From assembly GCA_015178975.1 (NCBI GenBank), contig WHVD01000035.1, forward strand, positions 372,001 through 436,000: a stretch of 64,000 bases of DNA. Direction: 5' to 3'. This DNA comes from Hysterangium stoloniferum (lineage: Eukaryota; Basidiomycota; Agaricomycetes; Hysterangiales; Hysterangiaceae). The notes under the pieces are model-generated. The model had not been told where the DNA came from. It did not search any database and was given only the letters and a program-made list of their open reading frames with translations. Each line of letters opens with the position of its first letter. Position 1 is the first letter of the stretch. Positions 36,372 to 47,972 of this stretch are shown piece after piece. A program made the translations under genes and the position numbers.

Positions 36372-37322
36372 GTCGCTGTAGCAAGCATGCATATTGTATT
36401 TCCTGTTTTGTATAGCCAAAAGACCGATAAACGCTAAATCTCCGACAGTGAACAACCAGGAGAATGGACTTTGGGCGTCTCTTTAAAGGATGCCCTGTTT
36501 CGCGTTAATCTATAGAAAAGAGACACATAACTCGTATACAGATGATTTTTTCCAAAACTCTTACAATGCTCTAAGGGCTGGAGTTCTGATCTTATAATGC
36601 CCATTGAAAATGAAAACATTATGTATATTTCATTGAGACATAATCTTTTCCACCGGCACTAGGGAAAAACTACATTTATAAAGACGGGGTCGCAACCTGC
36701 ATGGATGACAGTTTGGTCCAGATCAAGTCCAGCATTGTTATCTATTAGTGATTGTCTATTGTAGTATGACCAGTACTTGGAGGTATGTGAGAACAAAAGA
36801 ATATGGTAAGGGTGGGGAGATGAGGAAAGAAAAAAGCCTCTTTTCTCTTAAATGAAGAATGAGTTTAACAACGGGTACAATTGGCATGGAAATAGCCAGT
36901 GTAACCAAGTGTAATATCAGCATAGCCCCCACCACACTTTCAGTTTTTACGTGGCACCGAAGCTCTGACCTAATTCAGAGAGGAATAAGTGGCGCATATA
37001 CCGTCGTATATATGAATATATATAGCCTACAATATTCGCAACAAAAATTCAAAGCTTAGTGGTATGTTACACGTAAAAAGAACAGATATCATTGGGAAGA
37101 AATATTCCGCCATGCCAGCAATAAAATATTCCTCTAGCCCCTGTCAGTACTCTGAAATGTGTTCACACACCGTGCACATTTGTATGGCGCTTGGACATTT
37201 TTCAGCCTACAATAGTGGCTGGGTTGCTAGTTTATCGGTCTTACATCACTTTGCCAAATGTGATACACGGGTTTTCATTCACGCCGTACCCCTGTGTATG
37301 GTCTCATTGGTATTCTTCAAGT
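36372..37322. other. intergenic between convergent genes
   Basis: 3' flanks of NUP192 (+) and the mitochondrial methionine aminopeptidase (-). Short open frames at 36859-37059 and 37064-37330 show no domain. No gene called. Confidence 0.5.
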
Positions 37323-38686
37323 TTAAGTGAGGACTTCAACCCCGGTTTCCGTGATGAGCACGGTGTGTTCGGCTTGTGCGCTCCGGGCCCCAGACTTATG
37401 TGGAAGTTCATGTTAGGACATCGTGTGGACATCAAGTTTTCACTTACCTCAGTAGCTATAGTCCAGCCATCTGGGAACATCCATCCACGCGCTTTGTCGC
37501 CCTGGACGAGCGCAGGCTGCGAATTGACAAAGATCAGTATCACACCATACTAGTGCTCGTCTGACATACCTCAATAGTAAACACATGTCCCGGAAGCATT
37601 TTGCCTGGTTCATCATTTTCTAGAAGAAAAACAATCAAATTATGAAAATACTGTGAGATCCTCTATACGGACTGAAATGAAGGATCCACGGAGGTCGATG
37701 GAAGACGCGTCCTATACCATGTCCAGTGCATTGGTCATTAACTGAATACCTCTTTGCTAAAGCGAATTCGTGAATCTTGTGACCAATCTCTGAGAATGGC
37801 CGATTAGGACCGCACGCGTCGATTCCGATTTTTAAGGCTGCATTAGTGGCTTCAACAAGTTCTGCTCCAAGCGCATCCTTGAAAAAAAAAATGAATGGGT
37901 AGATCAACGCGAGAGGTGGGCATGGCACTTAATACTTACGACTGTTCCTACCAAAAACGTCTGTGAGGTATCTCCATGAAAGCCGTCTATGTACACTGTT
38001 ATATCGATATTAACAATGTCACCATCGTCCAACGGACGGCTTAACAGTATGAGTATTTAAGGGGTGAATACATATAGTGATGTGCTTACTTATCAGGAAT
38101 CCCGTGAACAATGACATTGTTTACACTGGTACAACACGACCTTGGAAATCCGGCATATCCAAGTGGTGAAGGGTATGCACCGTGTGATATAATGAGATCG
38201 TGCACTTTTGCGTCGATTTCCTCTGTCGTTACTCCAACCTAGAGTCGGAAAGTCAGGCTATCAATACACAAGTTCATGGATTCACGAACAGTAAAATCTC
38301 ACTTTAGCCCATGTTTTGGCTGCATTCAAAACCATTTTTGCAATGTTTGAAGCGCGGCGCAGATTCATTTCATCTTTTCCGTTTAGTTCTATCCTACCAT
38401 CACCTGTGTAGGGATCACCTGCGAATGGGTCGTTTTCATGCTTTCCTAGGTACGGGGGTGAGATTATATGTTTTGGTACTGGCCGCGTGGGAATGTGCGA
38501 CACTCCTTCGATGTATGGCTCAGAAGGTAAAACGAGTTCGTATGAACCAAAGTCGATTTCCGGCGTCGGCGGCGCCGTATGATGCCAGGACGCACGAGCG
38601 TTAAGGCCGGTTTTTATGAGGCGCATCGTAGGATTGCCTTGAATTAGTCTCTTGTAAATTGCAGGAATTCCAGTAAACATTTTCAT
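37323..38686 (-). CDS. methionine aminopeptidase type 1, mitochondrial (MAP1D-like)
   Basis: Removes the initiator methionine, here from mitochondrially made or imported proteins. Exons on minus: 38686-38303, 38238-38090, 38039-37940, 37877-37673, 37619-37570, 37516-37448, 37394-37323; 342 residues. The first 35 or so residues ([17 protein letters not shown]...) are basic and free of acidic residues, a likely mitochondrial presequence. The cytosolic form's zinc-finger domain is absent. Metal ligands of the pita-bread fold are all visible: the two Asp in [16 protein letters not shown], His in GHGIGRVFH, Glu in FTIEP and Glu in [13 protein letters not shown] marks the substrate pocket. Start at 38686 or 38680. 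Introns are 50-65 nt. Confidence 0.92.
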
Positions 38687-39697
38687 AATCAAAATGACTT
38701 GAACTGGAATCGGCTATAAATCTGCTTGTCCTTCTAAAAAAAGCAAGTTATAATCAACGCATGAACTCACTACTTAGATTAGGAATTATATAATTTGTAT
38801 AGTTTCCCACAAAGCTTGTTGAGGATAAATGTAACGAGGCGAGCGAGATTTGACCGGAATGATAAGTATACTATATATAAGTGCAATGAAACTCTTGAGC
38901 ATGCCGCTGACCGCTGAACGTGTGACGGCACGTGTTCTGACTGAGCGTGACTTCAATGAAGATATTGGATCGACTCTGAGTCGGATAAAATTTATTAATA
39001 TACATGCATTGCGTTAAATGAAACACATCAAAGTCAAATATCATTGAATTCGACATTTAATTGAAAACAGCACCATACAACTCCATTACCGCAAATGGTC
39101 GCCCACATATTGACCCACTTTCCCCATCAGTTTACCAAATACTAACTCTGGACATGTAGTTTTAACGTTGTCTTTAATTTAAATAGAGAGTATTTGCAAC
39201 TAATTTTAACCGCTGAGATTTTAACGATTATAGGTTAGTTACAACAACACCTGAGGAGTTAATCTTCTGGGTGCTACAGCTGGTTTTAATGGAGTATAAT
39301 AACTAGTTGTGGATTATCGGATGATTTGAGTTGCATCTATTATAAACAAATCCTTGAATGGGAATCAAGCTTCCTCTGGCAGAAAGGCGGAAACAATGTC
39401 AAAATTGCCGAATCGACTTCCCAGTAGGTTGCTCAATTCTTGACTCACAGTGAGTTAAGAATTAAGCAATCCTAATATTCATTGGCAATTCAACTTCGTT
39501 AGCCATAACAATGGCGTAACTGTCAGTGGCATTATGCTCAATCAGGTACTCAAGGAACTCAACTAACGACAAAATTGAAATAAAACTGTTGTGTGTTGCT
39601 CCTTTTCTCCCTCATCTCTCCGGTCCTTCTGTTTATTAGCTGAAGGAGCAGAACGATACTTGGCACTTTCTAAAGCTCGCGCTGCCTTCTCAGTGGG
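38687..39697. other. upstream region of MAP1 and ELO paralog 1
   Basis: Divergent upstream sequences. From about 39230 it is part of the segmental duplication (matches 47973 onward). No gene seen at 38700-39230. Confidence 0.5.
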
Positions 39698-41552
39698 ATG
39701 GCTTCCTTTACCATGCTCGTAGCAGATTATCTCCATAATCCCAAAGATCTCATCCTTCCCCGCCTGTCATCATTTATAGCTGCCTTAGAAACGGGTCGCA
39801 GCCCGCTAGCCACTTGGCCGGCCACCATCGCTATATTGATTGGCTATGTTGGCTTCGTATTTGGACTCCAATTCCTCATGCGTCCTCGCAAAGCTTTCCA
39901 ATTGAATGGCCTTGCGAAAGCTCATAATGCCTTTTTGAGTGTTGGTAGTTTCGTGTTACTGGTGCTATTTATCAAGGAAATGGTCCCCATTATTTTCCGT
40001 AAAGGTTTCTTCTATGCGATATGTAATCCCGATTCTTTCACCCCAGTATTTTTTTTTCATGATTTTGATGTCATCATTCTCTAACTGGAATCGTAGAACC
40101 TCAAAGTCTATTATGCTCTCGTGTATCTCTCGAAATTCTATGAGCTGATCGACACTGTGTTTCTGGCTTTGAAAAAAAAGCCACTTGGTTCGTTGTCTAC
40201 TAATATTGACATTCCATGATACAACTATCTGATGGAGTATCCTTTAAAGTATCCATACATGTGTTCCATCATGCTGCAACACCGCTGTTGGGCCTCGTTG
40301 TGTTGAATTCCAAGATTGTCATGGTATGTGTCATCATATTTTATTTATTTGTGGATTTCATTTTTTTTTATCTTCAGGTATGGTTTCTAATCATGGTTAA
40401 TCTCGCTGTGCATACTGTTATGTGTATGTAAAGCTATCTGATCATGGCGTTTAGCTCATGACGTTCTGAAAGATTACTATTATTATGCTTCTGCTGGGGG
40501 TCACAAGATATGGGTTTGTGGTATTTCAAATGTCAAAGTATTCTTGACTTGACGTCATTTCTTATGCAGTGGAAAAGATATATCACAACCATTCAAATAG
40601 GACAATTTGTGCTTGACGCCATGGTGGGATATTTTGTAGGTTCGTAGCGACTAAAACAGTTTTATTTTGCTCTATATATCTGGGAATTAAATATTGACTT
40701 TCTTCGGTCAGCTTATGCCTACCTCGCATCGAACTATTTCCCCAGGTTTCCTGCACCAGCAGAATGTTCTAATTCTGGAACAGGTCTTGGGCATCTTTAT
40801 AGCTGCGTGCTGGTCACCATATACTTCTTTTTGTTCAACTCCTTCTACAAGAATAATTACAATTCAGGAGCACCGTCTAAAACAAGAGAAAGTCGCAACG
40901 GCGTAAGGAAGCCTTGAAACGGCAGGTGAGTGACTCCAACATTCTCAAGGAAGGCTTTGTAACACAGAGGCTTGCAGAAAGAAGTAGATATCGCGAAATT
41001 GTGGGGAACCTTGGAATCGTGTCTTATATTATCGATGGATCGATTTCCAGTTGCCTATGCTCTAGAGGAGAAAATCAATCAAAAGTTGTGGTTGATTCGA
41101 CGAATTCAGCTTGTATTGATCATTACCAAATTATATCACTAGAATAATATTATATATTATAAATCGTAACGTCTTTAAATGTTTATGGATGTTATTTATT
41201 ACAGGTTATAGCCAGCTACGGTATTTAAAGGATATTAGAGTGAGTCTTTCACAGCGAACATTGCGGTTCATGAAAGCTCTGATATTCTGCATCTACTGCG
41301 GTGGCTCCATTCGTCTGTCTACTTTTGCCTACTCCACGTCAGTCCTCATCCGTTGAATCAAGTTGAACTCGTAGTAAGCGCCCAACAAGGATGTTAGCCA
41401 GATTTAAAGTCAACCTGACCATTTGAGGTTCGTTTCGTTTGTTTTACAGATAAACTGTAATTTTTGATTAAGAATAACAATATTAATGCATGGACTATAA
41501 AAGTCAGATGGATAATCTTTAATTCCTACTACAAAAGTGGTTGGCCTGTGGT
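39230..41552 (+). repeat. segmental duplication, copy 1 (contains ELO paralog 1)
   Basis: Direct repeat of 47973-50470. Homology starts around ataggttag and continues through the ELO gene to ctac.aaaagtgg. Copy 2 has small insertions (for example near 48060 and 48190). The right edge of copy 1 is 5-6 bases from the foldback at 41558. Confidence 0.85.
39698..40917 (+). CDS. fatty acid elongase (ELO family), paralog 1
   Basis: 3-keto-acyl-CoA synthase of the ER membrane that lengthens fatty acids by two carbons from malonyl-CoA. Exons: 39698-40045, 40097-40187, 40250-40323, 40378-40423, 40473-40513, 40570-40639, 40712-40917; 291 residues, frame intact. All four ELO motifs are present: KFYELIDT, the histidine box HVFHHA, HTVMYYYY and TTIQIGQF. 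Several hydrophobic segments fit a multi-pass protein. The C terminus is RNGVRKP. Compared with paralog 2, differences are scattered and mostly conservative. The three smallest exons (41-74 nt) rest on motif continuity as well as splice sites. Confidence 0.92.
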
Positions 41553-41557
41553 TTCTC
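40918..41557. other. ELO paralog 1 downstream region
   Basis: Matches the downstream flank of paralog 2 (49844-50470) with small indels. The open frame 40914-41147 overlaps the stop codon region and has no support as a gene. Confidence 0.5.
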
Positions 41558-42098
41558 ACACATCAGGAGTTACAACATTTAAGGCGGCACTAAAATATTA
41601 TCTAAACCTGTTTAAGTCCTAAAATGGATTTGAACTCAGTTATTACTTCAATTTTAGACATGATCTGAACTTGTTGTTTAGGACACACTTTTACCAGAGT
41701 TTTTATTCTAAGTCCAGACAAATGTTTACCCCTTATAGAAACCTCAAGTTTGAACATAGGTTTAAAAATAAAATAAAACCCTAAGTTTTGTAATGACCTC
41801 AAACTAATTGCCTGTATGGGTGGATGATGAGTGGGCAATTAGTTTAAGGTCATTACAAAACTTAGGGTTTTATTTTATTTTTAAACCTATGTTCAAACTT
41901 GAGGTTTCTATAAGGGGTAAACATTTGTCTGGACTTAGAATAAAAACTCTGGTAAAAGTGTGTCCTAAACAACAAGTTCAGATCATGTCTAAAATTGAAG
42001 TAATAACTGAGTTCAAATCCATTTTAGGACTTAAAGTTTTGTAAACAGGTTTAGATAATATTTTAGTGCCACCTTAAATGTTGTAACTCCTGATGTGT
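41558..42098. repeat. foldback palindrome, arms about 255-265 bp, 21-nt loop
   Basis: The left arm 41558-41812 and right arm 41834-42098 are near-perfect reverse complements. The right arm has about 10 extra bases near 42032-42042. Both arms therefore carry the same roughly 65-codon open frame in opposite directions, which is not evidence for a gene. It lies at the right breakpoint of the ELO duplication copy 1. No clear target duplication. Could be a foldback/MITE-type element or an inverted duplication. Confidence 0.9.
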
Positions 42099-42290
42099 CA
42101 ACTTGTCTTGGTTGAACTTTTACCCAATATTATCCTTATTGGCCTTCCTCGCTCTGTTGGTCTCGGTGTGGCTGGCCTGTCGGTAACTCATCCCATTTCA
42201 CATCAACGGTCTCTGCACAGTATGTTGGAATAGATGATATAAGGACACAGAAGTCACCAGGAGTGACCAAACTCGGGTGAGCCTAAATAC

Positions 42291-42767
42291 TGTCACGAAC
42301 GTACAAACTCAAATTTCAATAATATTCAATTTAATATTTCTTCGACATTTCTTCGACATTTCTTCGACTTTCCAACTTGACTTCCAACTTGACTATTCTT
42401 CAACAATATCTTCGACAATCTCGAATATTTTCGACTTGTCTCAGGTTGATGTCATTGATGATTTCACTTTGATATCATATTATCATCATAGGTAAATGAT
42501 ATATAGTATATAAGGGCAATGATAGGAATGAAGGAAGTCAGCAGAAAACCTGTATTATATTATATTATTACTGTATTACATAATCGTCGAACTTTTCTGA
42601 GTCCTTCTTTGACTTATTTATTCATGAGCCTCTGTGTCCTATCTTTGCCTCATGCTTTATCAACAGGACAAATTAATACTTCGTCGAATGAGGCGTCTTT
42701 ATTCAATATTGTTGAATATTCTTTGATTGTTTATTCGACTTTATTGAGTAAAATTCGATATGTGACA
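42291..42767. repeat. solo LTR (TGTCACG type) in the Pack-MULE terminal repeat
   Basis: TGTCACGAAC...ATGTGACA, 477 bp, with target duplication aatac (42286-42290 and 42768-42772). Removing it restores the left inverted repeat exactly. It contains tandem ctTCGACattt and ACTTGACttcca motifs at about 42340-42390. It is unrelated to the TGTTAAG LTRs. Confidence 0.9.
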
Positions 42768-42979
42768 AATACCCACTCTGACGTGGGAATATTACATTAG
42801 GTGACAGCACCCACATGCTTTGTAACACATATTCACGTCATTCGCTTCGTGTTTGTTTGGTCACACCATTAAATAAAATTTTCACCAGATGACTCAGATC
42901 TTCTGTGATGAGGAAATATATGACCTGGGTACAGGAATATACTTCGCCAGCCATTCCCTTGCAAGTACAGCCCAAAGTG

Positions 42980-43055
42980 CACTGAAGATAGGCCTTATTG
43001 TACACTGTAACACTCTGCAATACAACAATGTCAAAGTGGTTGCAGTCAACGAGTA
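42980..43055 (+). pseudogene. captured GAPDH N-terminal exon fragment
   Basis: Translation in one frame gives LQYNNVKVVAVN followed at once by a donor GTAAGTAG. It is the Rossmann-fold region of glyceraldehyde-3-phosphate dehydrogenase, ending at the codon split that the exon at 44448 would complete as DPFLDPEYV. It lies on the strand opposite to the other GAPDH pieces, so the capture was rearranged. Confidence 0.7.
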
Positions 43056-43454
43056 AGTAGTCGTCTTTCGTGTGGATTCAAATTTAGCTGAACGTCACTT
43101 GTCTCACGATCGTCCTTAATGCAACTTTACAGTGCAACAAAAAGTTTAGCTTATCTGAGAAAGGAAATTTTATTGGACAGGCTTGGCTAAACATTATGTG
43201 GAATATACATTTTTATTAATATAATCAAACTTTCATAATCAACGTGATGGGAGATGAAGCAGCAGAGACAGAATAGCTACCTGCAAGAAAGCTGTGGCAT
43301 AGCTCATTCAGGTTCTCAGGTTTGACCCATAGAGTCCAGTAAAAGGGAGTGGTCAGAGTAGGAGGCAGTGGGAAGACAACATTTAGAATATGAATGGAAA
43401 TAGACAAGGAGTCACAAGGAAGTCACCAATGATGGTGGGTGGTGACATGACACT

Positions 43455-44160
<706 letters not shown>

Positions 44161-44194
44161 ATCGAAATGGAAAATTTTACCATGGCAACTCACA

Positions 44195-44455
44195 GTAGAC
44201 TCTACAATATAATCAGCACTGACTTTGCCCCATGGAATATTGCTGGGATTGCGCTCCGCGAAGATAATGATGCTCTTCCCATTCATGATGAGGCAGCCAT
44301 CCTTCAGTGCAACCTCACCCTTGAAGTGACTGTGGGTTGAGTTATATTTGAACAAGTAGCTCTGACAGGTTACTTTGAAGGAATGCTTCAAATAGTTTGC
44401 GGGTAATAGGCTTACAACATACTCGGGGTCAAGGAAAGGGCTAAAGCGACATTTG
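44195..44455 (-). pseudogene. captured GAPDH middle exons with retained intron
   Basis: On minus, after an acceptor [13 protein letters not shown], a donor GTAAGCC, an intron to CTGTCAG, then [31 protein letters not shown] and a donor GTGAGT. The introns show that genomic DNA, not mRNA, was the source. Confidence 0.85.
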
Positions 44456-44620
44456 TCATGGAAGATCTGAGTCGTTTGGTGAAAATGAATTTTATTTGAT
44501 GGTGTGACCAAACAAATGCCACGCGAATGATGCAAATATGTGTTACAAAGCATGTGGGTGCTGTCGCCTAATGTAATATTCCCACATCAGAGTGGGTATT
44601 TAGGCTCACCTACCAAACTC

Positions 44621-45996
44621 AGACTCAGACTCAAACTCAAATGACTGGTGGTGGTAGATTGCCAACACACAGATAGCGCTACGGTAAGTACATGTGGGTA
44701 CATATGGGTCCAAACCACACACAACGAACACAGTATGTACCATAACAGCTTTTGATGAAACCACAATTGAACCATGGAACCATGGCCCTAGCAATTGACA
44801 ACTTATCAGTCAAAATTAGAAATAATCAAGATTCATTCTGTAAACAGAATAATTAGTGACAGGTGGGGGTGACACTGCTACTCGAGAAACCGACGAAATT
44901 CCTTCAAATTGTAAGTTATGGCCAATTATTGCACATTACATACATGATTCTAGGGTTACAATAAATTGGGAAATACCACGAAGACCGCGGTTTCCTGCAT
45001 GAAAGGAATAACCCCACAGTTTTAACTCCGGAATCGCTGAGCTGCAGAGCAAAACCGTGTATGCCCTCAACAGCTTGCAAAGTTGCAAAAATATCCAAAA
45101 ACTCCAACAATAATAACATACACAACTCAGGTAGCCTTGTTGAGGAACTAAATTGGGTTCGGAAATGAGATACTTCAAGAAAGAGACCATAGCATGGTTA
45201 ACCAACCATTACGCCCTTCCCATTGGGCTCACAAGTTTATATGCAACTCTGAAGAAGGCTTCTATATATCCCTCTGCTTCGAGAATTATCTTCCCAAAAC
45301 ACTAAATATCTACATCAGCCTCATGGCCACCCGGGTCATTACTGCTGGTTCATCTTCTGAAAGTCAGGTGGTGCTTTAGGAGGTGCTACTGTATCCTCCT
45401 AATCAATCATGAACAATGAATGTGGATCGTTGAGACTCATATTGGTTTGCAAATATCTCCGGTCCTTAAGAACTTCAGGAATATATATAAGAGGTACATC
45501 CTACTTCGCTCAGAGCTTTCCGGAATTCTTCTTGGAGAAACTTTCCCTGTTGTCTTGAAGGAACCATAAAGGGGGTCAGTATATGGCATCCCTTCCGCCA
45601 CCAGCAGAACTGTGGATAGGTCTAACTCTTCCTGTTCATTCTACCATGTCAGAGCATGGATATCTTATAATAACATAATAGCATATACAACAGCATGTCG
45701 TCCCTTCCACAATAGGATTCATATTTAAATCCAACGCAAGACACTTGGGACAGTGGTCATTTTAAAGTTTTGGAATTGGCAATATTTAAAAGGAATCCTT
45801 TGAATGAATGACGCATGCTTACAGGCAAGTCTGTAGTCTGCCAGAAATCAAGTGATTTGTCACCGTCTAATTCCTCTGTAGTGAATATTTGTGATCAAGT
45901 CGATATAGGAGCAGTCGAAACCACAAGTTGGACATGACATAGTAAGTTATAATTAAATGAGCATTGCTAATCTGTAATAAATTAAGTGTTTAGAGA
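44621..45996. other. no gene recognised
   Basis: Open frames at 44587-44794 and 44916-45205 (minus) and 45194-45379 (plus) lack domains. Simple repeats of ctcaaa/gactca occur at 44618-44642. Confidence 0.5.
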
Positions 45997-46001
45997 CTGA
46001 G

Positions 46002-46622
46002 TGTTAAGTGCCGTGTCGGGAACTTATTCCGGAACTATCGGGAAGTCACCGGGAAGTCAGAAACTCGTGGATAGGGTCAGGACGTCGGCTTCAGCTTATG
46101 TGCTGCGCCTCTACGCAAACGCTCAATGTCCTTAATTTCGGAAGTGAACTAACGACGGAAGATATGGATATTCAGAGTTCCGAAGAGTTCCGAATATCGA
46201 GCGTACCGAATATTGAGCGTACAGAAAGACGGGAGGAGGAATAAGAAACTAAGTCGATATCAGATCTAAAGTAAAGTACAAATTCGCGGAAACTAATATA
46301 AGTCTACTCGTTATTGTACTACAAACTGAGACCATAATAAGACGGAAACGGAAGTATTCTTAAAACGGAAATACAATAAGACATATTAGGAAGACAATAT
46401 TCCGAGATGGGAATACAACAACAAACGAGTGAATACTTGTCAACGGACAAATTACCAAATGCGGAACAAACGAAGAACGCGGATGATACGGTAACTATGA
46501 TGTTCCGTAGTCGGATATCGGATATCGAAAGTGGGAGATCGGAAGTCAGAAGTGGGAGATCGGAAGTCAGAAGTGGGAGATCGGAAGTCAGATATTGAAA
46601 CATCTGGGAACGGGTCGTAACA
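46002..46622 (+). repeat. solo LTR (TGTTAAG family), CpG-rich and young
   Basis: TGTTAAGTGCC...GTCGTAACA, 621 bp, with perfect target duplication ctgag (45997-46001 and 46623-46627). It keeps many CpGs that are TG or CA in its relative at 1315-1861. The conserved box is at about 46076-46110. A 21-bp unit (gtgggagatcggaagtcagaa) is repeated three times at 46531-46593. The overlapping open frames are not genes. Confidence 0.95.
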
Positions 46623-46627
46623 CTGAG

Positions 46628-47972
46628 ACTGGAACTCCATGGTATGAACCTTCGGCCTTCGGACGGGGCTCGTTAAGGGTGCACCAGGACAGTTTCACTC
46701 TGATACCTGAACTTCAGCTACATGCCTACAGACTATACCACTTTTAAGCAGATGTCCCCTGTTTCGTCAGTAAGGTATCCAAACCCTACCACCCCTACAT
46801 TAATTTCTGCCACATTGAAATCCACAATAAAATTTTACAACTACAAAACAGAAATCACACAAAATAATGCCGAAGTAGTATGCTGAAAACCGGCATAACT
46901 TACAGAAATGGAATAATGTACTTTTTCTACTTTAGTTCGCATTTCACTATTCCTTTAAATATGAGAACTTGTATAAATGGCTACCTTGCACACCTGAAGA
47001 AAATATAGCAAATTGATAACACTAAACAAGGCAAGTAAGTCCTTACTCATCCAAACAACAGCATGTGTTTTTCAGATATTTACCCTCATATAATTTGACT
47101 TGGTCATGCGATTACACCATAATACTTTTTTGTTGTATGTATCTATCATGCTCTTCTTAGAAGGCCAGGAACTGAAGATCTAAGTCTTGCCTCTTTCTCA
47201 TTCTATCAGAAGGAGAGTTGAAAAAGAGGGGGTATTAAAAATAGTATGAGTTGACTTATTGTAATACACAATCTACAAGTGGGTAATAGACTTGTAATAA
47301 TAGTACTTGTTTGTCAATCAATGTGTCAGTTAGTGAATCACCTTCTGACATGATAGGTAGGGTGCTAGTTTAGGTGTACACTGGTTCTGGGATGCATTAA
47401 CCTCAGAAAACATGGTCCACAATTAGCATCCTCCTATGAAAAAGTGAAGAAATGGGTGAACCACCCCTAGGAAAAGGGTGGTTTTATCACCAATTCCAAC
47501 AAGGGGTGTGGAGGGTTGTTGGAGTTCAGCAAGACGAGTTGCTGATAGGTGAAACTTGTTCGGGTCCATGTACAAACCGCCGTATACATGTAATCCTGGA
47601 GGTTTACTACGATCCCACATGACAACGGGAGCAGGGGCGGATCCAATTTTCAACTATCTTGTGGGAGGCGGAGAAGGTTACAACGACCTTGTCGAATACC
47701 TTATATCACTCACAGTATAGTTTCGAAAATACCAACGCGTTATCCTGTCTGCACCGTCCGAGTGGGGCTGATTATCAACAGCCTTTCAATACATGTGGTT
47801 CAGGAGCGGATCGAGATATACGAGATGGAAGCATTATACTTATACATACTTCTGAGCTGGAATGTTTTTCCGTCAGTTCTCGTTTTATGCTATCGAGACC
47901 AAGGTTGTCATTTACTGAATACTGCTCCACCGATAGATACAAATATGTTTATTAATTACTTCTTTATTACTA
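46628..47972. other. no gene recognised
   Basis: AT-rich at 46780-47350. A minus frame at 47423-47653 (VVMWDRSKPPGLHVYGGLY...) overlaps nothing known to me and lacks a full gene model; it may be a remnant. A plus frame 47659-47955 likewise. Confidence 0.5.

Noticed and set aside
41602..42044. Two 78-codon frames with the same protein sequence on opposite strands
   Set aside because: Explained by the palindrome; both arms simply repeat one another.
47423..47653. Minus frame VVMWDRSKPPGLHVYGGLY
   Set aside because: Looks protein-like, but I cannot link it to a family or extend it into a gene.
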